Shown: one piece after another, positions 57,155 through 64,000 of the stretch | How the letters are laid out: each line of letters starts with the position of its first letter | How positions within the stretch are numbered: position 1 is the first letter of the stretch | NCBI GenBank assembly: GCA_000467715.1 | Contig: AJFK01000470.1 | Span: 62,001 to 126,000, forward strand | Source: Hysterium pulicare CBS 123377 | Lineage: Eukaryota > Ascomycota > Dothideomycetes > Hysteriales > Hysteriaceae | DNA: 64,000 bases | Direction of reading: 5' to 3' | Notes under the pieces: model-generated | The model's database searches: none | What the model saw: only the letters and a program-made list of their open reading frames with translations | Told to the model about the DNA's origin: nothing | Translations under genes and position numbers: made by a program

Positions 57155-59352
57155 ATGACCTATTTCAGTTATTCAGATCAGCCGTGTTTCTGTCCTCCTC
57201 ACCCAGACCTTCTAGCTCGTCATAGAACCAATTTCCTCAAGGTCCAGGGAACTGCACACGAAGCCGCCTTTCTTGCCGAGACTCCCATCCTTGGTGGAAG
57301 AACCGGTACTATCCCGGGCCTCAATGATGGCACTATCTTTCCAGAATCTCATTTCGAGGGGGCAGTCTCGTTGAAAAATATGACCAGGGCAGCGCTGGAG
57401 CGAGCGCCATTACGAGGTTCCATCCGGTCTGTGCTTTATTCCCCGGGATAAAAGAGCATGTCTAACGAAGGCTACAGTGTCGCTATTATCATGGTCGAAT
57501 TTCCTGATGAGAAATTCGAGGATGGAGTACTGGAGCATTTCGAAGAACTGTTTTTCTCAACCGGGAAAATATCCACGGGTTCAGTCACGGAGTATTACTC
57601 CGAAGTCTCAAGTGGCCTCATATCGTTGACCGGAGAAGTTGCCGGGCCATTCCAGCTAAGCCATCCATCGGCATACTACGCCAATGGAAGTTTCGGAAGG
57701 GGTAGCAACTTCCCAAATTCGCGCACTCTTGCTGGCGAAGCCTTCGCCAGCGTTAAGGGCAAATTCAATCTTGCTTCGTATGATAACGATGGCAATGGAT
57801 ATGTGAGTCTAGCACTGATCGATCAATCAAACAAGCTAGTTGTACAAGCACAAGGCTCTAAGACTAACATATTGTGACTGCAAAGGTAGATGGCTTTATC
57901 GTAGTCCACGCTGGACCCGGCGCAGAAGTAACCGGGGTCACTTCTGATATTTGGAGTGTGAAATGGGTTCTTCCTGATGAACAAGAAGTTGACGGTAATT
58001 GTTCTCGCGAAGTTGAATTTGTGATGAACTCTACTCAACATCTTCAGGCGTTAAAGTCTACGGTTTCTTGACGATCCCACAAGATGCCAAGATTGGTGTC
58101 TGTTCGCACGAACTCGGACATCTGCGTATGTTTATGCTTTTGCTTCACTAGTAGTCATCACTAACATTTTGAAGTCTTCGGCTGGCCCGACCTCTACGAC
58201 ATCGACGGCAGTTCGGACGGCATTGGGAACTGGTGCCTGATGTCTTCTGGCAATTGGGGCGGTGGAGGCGATAGGCCAGTCCATCCATCAGCTTGTAAGT
58301 CGTTGGTGTCAAGGCTCATCACTATCGTCAATTGCTAAACTTGGTTAGGGTGCAAAGCAAATCAGAGCTGGATTGATGTCGTAACGGAAACCGAAAACCA
58401 CCAAATTACCTTGGCGGACGTCAAATCCGAGAAGAAAGCGCACCGACTTTGGAAAGATGGGAATGATTCTAGTGAGGAATACTTTCTTATCGAGAATCGA
58501 GAGCTTACCGGTTATGATGAGTTTCTACCTGGAGCAGGTCTTCTGAGTACGTACTTTTGACACATTTCAAAATGTGAACACCAGCTCACACGTTTCCACA
58601 AAGTTTGGCACATCGACGACTCTGTCGAAACCAATGCAGATGAGAATCATCCTAAAGTCGGACTGGTGCAAGCTGATGGACTGAACCAACTAAAGACTAA
58701 CAATGGCGGTCGGGGAGATGCCGGTGACCCTTTCCCCGGAATTGCAGACAATACTTCGTTCACGACGACATCCAATCCAAACAGCAAGGCCTACTCCGGA
58801 GATGATACTTTTGTGTCGGTCACTTCCATCCCCGCTGCCTCTCCTTCAATGGCGCTCAGTATCACGGTGAAGGCTGTTACTCCTTCAGGACCATTTGACG
58901 GGAATACTTGGTACAAGTTGAAGAATACTCTTACAGGTTTCGCACTAGGCATCATAAATGATGGCCAGGGAAATAAAGATGGTCTCATCCAAATGGTTCG
59001 CGAAGGCAACTTCAGTGAACAGTTCTGGCAACTCAAGCCGCGGCCTGACGGTACTTACACTCTGCGAAACCTCTTCCTTGGTCCCGGTCGTGCGCTGGAT
59101 GCCAATTGTAATGACAAAACCAAGCCCCATCTCGCTGATGTTGGAAACTTCTCTGGTCAGATTTGGAGTGCTACACCTTGGGGTGATGGTACGTATCATC
59201 TTGAAAACGCTTTCTCTGGGCAGTTTCTTTCCTTGGATACGATGGAGGGCGGGCCGAGAGTCGCCATGAATCAATCGAATAGTGGAAGACCAACCCAAAG
59301 GTGGACAATCACGCCAATTCGAGCTATCACAGAGGGCGGCTTCACGTCTTGA
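57155..59352 (+). CDS. M6-family metallopeptidase with C-terminal ricin-B-type lectin
   Basis: Seven exons (57155-57426, 57478-57802, 57886-57994, 58048-58125, 58175-58294, 58349-58546, 58604-59352) give 616 residues. The peptidase belongs to the immune-inhibitor-A/M6 clan of zinc proteases. HELGH (256-260) is the zinc and catalytic motif, followed by LLFGWPDLYD, NWCLMSSGNWGGGGD and GAGLLIWHIDD, all family hallmarks. Before it lie APLRGSIRVAIIMVEFPD and TGSVTEYYSEVS. Residues about 468-605 form a ricin-B-like beta-trefoil with QxW-type repeats QFWQL, QIWSA and QRWTI. No classical signal peptide is visible at the ATG used (MTYFSYSDQPCFCPPHPDLL). It may be exported unconventionally or have an unseen upstream exon. 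The first intron (51 bp) restores the frame across an otherwise in-frame stop. Confidence 0.87.
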
Positions 59353-59673
59353 AAGGAAGACTTTGCGTACCCACCGCAAGGGAGAGATGTACCCAACACG
59401 CTAGTCTTAACCGAGAACGTTCGTTTATCTTCCCTGAGCCTCCACTAAACCTACCATTTCCCGCTACATATTTCCACATTGTTGAAATGTCGTTAGTGTG
59501 CACGTAGATTCGTCGGAACGGAGTCATGTGAATGCGAGGTAGCTAAGTAATCCCATCAATTCTGCACTACATGGGCATCTATTTCACTAGATTGCAGGCT
59601 ACCACTTCGAAATCCAAACGGAATGGAGTGCTATTTCAAACGTAAGACGAAGCAGCTTGTGAGGACCTCAATT
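59353..59673. other. Intergenic, convergent 3' ends
   Basis: 321 bp between convergent genes. No feature recognised. Confidence 0.45.
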
Positions 59674-61470
59674 TTAACCCAAGTTCAAGTACATAAAGTC
59701 GTGAGTCTCTTTGAGCTGGGCAACGACCTCTTGATACACCACCTTTTGGAACGCGACATCCTCCAAATTGCTGGTTCCGCGCTGATTGAAGTCACACCGA
59801 ATACACCGACGTACAGCATCGCCATATTTTGCACCTGCCTCAGAGTATAACTCCTCCACCATACGATCAGCAGTGTCAAAGTCCGCCATGGTTAACGATG
59901 GATCCTGTATATGAACTGATTCATCCTCCGATTTGCTTAGTTCTCGGAGAGGCTGTTGATACCATAACTCGATCAAGGAAACGCCGAGCGCAAAGAGCGT
60001 CTGATTCCGAACTAGCTTCTGGAGACTGGACTGTGATTGAGACGCTTTGGTCTTGTTCTCTGTCTCAGAAAGGCATCGGGAGACAAACGGAAGATCATAC
60101 AAGGTTCTACCCTCACTGTTCAGGAAAAAGATGCAACTGGTATCCCAATTTGCTCTCAGCCAAGAAGTTTCGTGCAATTGAAGTACGCTGGAGGCCAAAG
60201 TCACCGCTAGCCTTACACGCTGCTGCCTGGTAAATTGGGAATCCTTCAGAACACTCCGTAACGATGATGTGGTCCATTCCTTAGAGTTCTGCAAAAGACG
60301 TTCCTTGGGCGGGGAGATGATCATACCACAGTTCTGGTCAGCTCCAGTCACACGAAGGGACAAGTTGATATCTTGGTCGGAATTCTGGAGCGTGGCAATT
60401 GCGGAGCACAAGTCCTCCACCAGCCGCACATTCTGCCCTGTAATGGAAACGGTATTCGAAGTTTCCATTGTTTCGACCGCGAAACGGACTCCCTTAACTC
60501 GAGTCGCTTGACTTCTCTTCATTGGAGGCTCTGCCACTTTTATGTTGAAGCTCATAATGCCGACATCAACCTCCTCCCATGTCCAAGGCGTTGTATTGTA
60601 GTCCAAAGTACCGAAGTTCGTTCTGCTGTTACGGAACAAAACGCGAAATGAGTCTTGTTCATGCACTCCAATTCCATTCGGTGTATTTCCACCAGAATGA
60701 AACCCTATACGAGACTCGAGTCGCAAATCGACGGTATGATCAGCTCGGCATAGACATTTCCAGCCACTTCGAAGGCTGGCACAGAATTTGCGGGCTCGTT
60801 CATGAATTGGTCTGAAGTCTGGAATCGTCTGACGACCGCCTATTAGTGAACTTTGAAGGCTATCGAGAGAACCTGTTTGTGTTGTCAAGCGATGGAGAGC
60901 GTTATTCGCCTGTTTGAACTTTTCTATCAAAGCCATATATTCGTTCGCTCCAAATGTGAACTTGAGCTTATTCCACTTTTCCTTCCAAAACCCCTTTTCG
61001 CTGTACCCGGCCTTGGGACCGAAACATCAGTAATTGCAGGATTTAGATTAGGGTTACATGGACTCGAAGAATCCGTTGCTAACCTTTTTAGTAGGATCAA
61101 AATCGAGTCTGGTCTTGAACTCACTTGCCACAGAATTCATTTCATTGATAGTGGCAATGTATGAATCATAGGACGATCCAAGTCGGCCCTTCAACTTCAA
61201 TTCAAATGCTGCGTCCCGCCAGTGCTCGCCGCAAGGATCCCCAAGGAAAGTCTGTAGATCATTATTGTGAACGACTCCTAGCAGAAGAATATGAATGCTG
61301 TTGTTGAATATGGTGTTTTCTGTCTGCATTTCGGTTAAGAGGCGTTGAAAATCTCGTTTACATTGCCTGTATCGCCTGCTGGTTGCAATACCGTTCGCAT
61401 AACATTGGATACCAGAGATGATGAGAGGAATCGCTCCTAGGACAAGACCGACAACTTCAACACCCGCCAT
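59674..61470 (-). CDS. DUF7580-type fungal protein with degenerate kinase-like C-lobe
   Basis: Two exons (61084-61470, 59674-61011) give 574 residues. The N-terminus MAGVEVVGLVLGAIPLIISGIQ is hydrophobic and is followed by a helical segment, RRYRQCKRDFQRLLTEMQTE, the layout of fungal DUF7580 proteins. The C-terminal part recalls a protein-kinase C-lobe: QRVRLAVTLASSVLQLHETSWL, then a DTSCIFFL stretch and FALGVSLIELWYQQPL. No HRD or DFG catalytic triad is visible, so it is presumably a pseudokinase. Intron 1 (72 bp) joins TKK to AGYSEKGFWKEKWNKLKF, which completes the helical domain. DUF7580 proteins are numerous and variable in filamentous fungi and have been linked by context to self-recognition; function here is unknown. 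It is divergent from the next gene. Confidence 0.82.
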
Positions 61471-61964
61471 GCTATGGAAAAGAATAAAGAAGCTGGATGT
61501 CAGACGCCTAATGCCTCAAGAAAGTGCGCGCCTTCGACCACGTACACACCTTGAGTGTCTTGTGGCGTTAGATACGTGTCGTGTGATGCCTTGATGGGAC
61601 CAAAGTCTTACGATTTACATGTTTCCCACACGATAGCCCATCATGACGACCGAGATACACGTTTCAACACCACAACGAGCTCTTGGAGAACGCAGATTGT
61701 TACCGTTGTCCAACCACACGACCTTATCAGATGACATTTAACGGTTACTAACGGTACGCGGGTCGTCTTCATTGGAGTCATCCGCCATCTGATCATGCAT
61801 TCGTTTGTTTCCATCGTTCAGGTGCAACTGTAGGATATAGAACGGGCTTCGACCCCTCCTTGGTGGAACGAGGCTGGGCCACATGATGTTCTGGCGGCTA
61901 TTCCAATATTCTGCAAATACGCCGAAAAGTATGACCTCACCTTGAGACTTGCGAAGGAGCAAAG
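61471..61964. promoter_or_regulatory. Divergent promoter of the DUF7580 and zinc-finger genes
   Basis: 494 bp between two divergent starts, so the two genes could be co-regulated. I see no known motif that stands out. A minus-strand frame at 61,738-61,989 is unsupported. Confidence 0.4.
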
Positions 61965-63888
61965 ATGGCAACCAAATCGATTCCTTCACAAGTGCGAGAC
62001 TGTTCTCGCACTTTCTTAGATCTCATCCGAGTCCTCGAAAGCAGTACCTATTACGCAGCACAACTTGATCCAAAAGCGGCTCAGCAGGAACTCGATCGCT
62101 TCAAAATCTGGGTCGGAAATATTGCAGCGCACCACACAGGGCGACGATCGCTAGAAATGAGACTTCGAGATGCGAGTCATATCAAAGAAAGAGTTCTGGA
62201 TCTTTTAACGGGCTTACGAATTGCTATTCTAGATGGTAAGCTCTGCGGTTCGGTTTTCAGCGCATATGATAACGACCTGGTATAGGCCTTGCTATTGTGA
62301 AGGGAGAAGTAGTGCCATGGGATGAGCTCTCTGACTCTGATAGCGATTCAGACCTGGGAACGGACGATACTTCGGCCGACTGTCACGGAAGCCACCTCCC
62401 ATCACAAGATATGACGGAGTTCAAACAGCTCTGGATGAATGTCCAACAGTCTGTGACCTGCCTATTCAGAGTATCGATGTCTATCAGGAATCCAGCGCCC
62501 TTCGACCAATTTAGGAAAAGAGCTTCAATGGATATTGACAAATCGGCCTTCATTCAGTGGGATATAAACCATGTCCGGGAAAAGTATCCAAAATGTGAAG
62601 AATATCTTGTTGACCGGCTTGGACGGGCTATCTCAGGACGTCGAGAGTATTTAGCCTACCGCGAGGAACACCGCAAAAAGTTAGCCAAAGGAGTTGATGA
62701 GATTGAGATACAAGAGGAGTCGGCAACGGAGTACACGACCAACAGCACGGAGGCAACCGAAATTCGGGACGCCAACGATAACAAGCAGGCTGACTTGAAG
62801 TATGATGAAGAGACCAGATCAGAAACATCTTGTGCAACCTCAGTCAATGCTACGCTGCGTGTACCCTCGCTGCCAAATGAAGCTGACTCACAAGACGAAT
62901 TTGAATGTCCCCTATGCTTCCTAATAGTTTCTATCCATACGACGGCAGCTTGGAAGTAAGTTTATCTCTCCAATTGGGTCTTACTAAATTCTCTCTACCT
63001 CATTGCTGATGTCATGTTAGAAAGCATGTGTATCAAGATTTGCATCCATATTGCTGTACATTCAAGGACTGTAAAACTCCCGATCTCGTTTTCATCTCTC
63101 GACACCAATGGTTCAGGCATGAACTTGAAGCGCATCGAACTGTCTGGCAGTGCATTAGCGGGTGTGAGAAGAGTTACCATTATGAAATGGACTTTCTTGC
63201 TCACCTGGAGGAAGCACACTTAGAAATAGCTACTGAGGCCGTAATACCAATGATCAAAAAGACAGCGGCGACCTACCCGGATTACGAAGAACAGACCCGT
63301 TGCCCGCTTTGCCAAGAAACGATGACTCTTCGCATGTATCAAAGACACATGGGCCGCCACCATCAGGAATTGGCTCTATTTGCTCTACCCTCAACAACGA
63401 ACGATGATGAGGGCAGCGGAGATTCTAAATCGGCCAGGTCGGAGGGTGGGTCTGTCAGTGACAGCTCCATTTATGGTGATGCTGAAGAAGAGATGATTGT
63501 ACGAGAGATACGACGCTGCAAAGAAGAATTTCAATCCGTGCGGAAGGAATGGCATGAAGGACACGAAAAACTATTTGACAAACTTGGAGCTTTTGAGAAC
63601 TTTTCAGAAGCCGTAGCTGACTATTGTGCGCAGGAGGCGAAGGATGAAGTGGAATTAAGTGAAGCTTGGGATAGGGCTATAGGCGACTACATGTGGAAGA
63701 AGTCAGCTAACGCGCAAAGACAGCCGCAAGAGCTGCTGGTGCAGCTCGAAACCGAAGGTAGAAAGACAACAGTGAAGAGGGTTGTAGCGTTGGAGGCCCT
63801 TCTCCAATTGTACAACAAGTCCACGCAAAAGAGTCCAACGGCGCCGACCGAAACGCCACAGATAGAGTCGGAACCTGAGGAAAAATAG
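61965..63888 (+). CDS. Fungal zinc-finger (C2H2-like) accessory protein
   Basis: Three exons (61965-62235, 62286-62955, 63021-63888) give 602 residues. The first 90 residues are helical (RDCSRTFLDLIRVLESSTYY). An acidic stretch, SDSDSDSDLGTDD, is followed by a helical region with many charged residues. From residue 298 comes the zinc-binding block typical of an abundant fungal family: CPLC, WKKHVYQDLHPYCC, HQWFRHELEAH, WQCISGC, FLAHLEEAH, CPLCQ, and RHMGRHHQELALFALP. The last 150 residues are charged coiled-coil-like. Such proteins often accompany NACHT, ankyrin or HET-type genes, but no effector domain is present here. The function is unknown. Intron 2 (65 bp) lies inside the zinc block, and removing it joins W-K-K-H-V-Y correctly. 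Confidence 0.82.
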
Positions 63889-64000
63889 ACACTACCACGG
63901 CCAGATTGTCGAATGGGCATTGGCCAAATGGTGGACACCGAACCTCCTGCTGATGTTTTTTAATGCAGAGCATGTGGGCGTGATTCCAAATAAACCGATG
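63889..64000. other. 3' flank at the window edge
   Basis: Short end of the window; nothing is recognisable. Confidence 0.4.

Noticed and set aside
1-64000. CRISPR array or bacterial-type operons
   Set aside because: Intron-bearing fungal genes throughout; no regularly spaced repeats were seen.

Overview
This window is nuclear DNA of a filamentous ascomycete (Pezizomycotina). The genes have short GT-AG introns (about 49-275 bp). The families are typical of that group: a Zn2Cys6 xylanase regulator, fungal D-galacturonate catabolism, a Whi5/Nrm1 repressor, and fungal-only DUF7580 and zinc-finger proteins. One repeat pair differs mainly by C-to-T/G-to-A type transitions, which looks like RIP. 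I cannot fix the class; a plant-associated Leotiomycete-like fungus is a guess. All gene models were spliced by eye, with frame closure as the check.

Layout. 1-5,970: one small membrane protein gene and otherwise decayed, repeat-bearing DNA. 5,973-13,338: a plant-biomass block with an XlnR-type activator followed by the divergent pair gaaC/gaaA (steps three and one of D-galacturonate catabolism). 14,040-23,409: a membrane protein, a putative CAAX-prenylated protein, an unknown protein, ribosomal protein S3, an SLC35F6-like carrier and a Dal5-like MFS permease. 23,410-27,186: repeats and a broken acidic-repeat ORF. 27,187-28,818: an unknown Cys-rich/coiled-coil protein. 28,819-34,010: about 5 kb without a clear gene. 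34,011-48,426: endopolygalacturonase, Whi5/Nrm1, a GH5 hydrolase, myotubularin phosphatase, a secreted PQQ-type dehydrogenase-like protein and a divergent arginyl-tRNA-synthetase-like protein. 49,017-64,000: an accessory region with a zinc-ribbon/CorA-like protein, a 4.9 kb repeat-bearing desert, an M6 metallopeptidase with a ricin-B lectin tail, and a head-to-head pair of a DUF7580 protein and a fungal zinc-finger protein.

Functional thread. The endopolygalacturonase would release galacturonate from pectin, gaaA and gaaC would catabolise it, and the XlnR-like factor sits beside them. The far right end carries fungal-restricted families often found in variable or allorecognition-type gene sets. 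The most unusual items are the ArgRS-like protein with both signature motifs altered, the CCCAVM prenylation tail, the M6-lectin fusion and the divergent DUF7580/zinc-finger pair.
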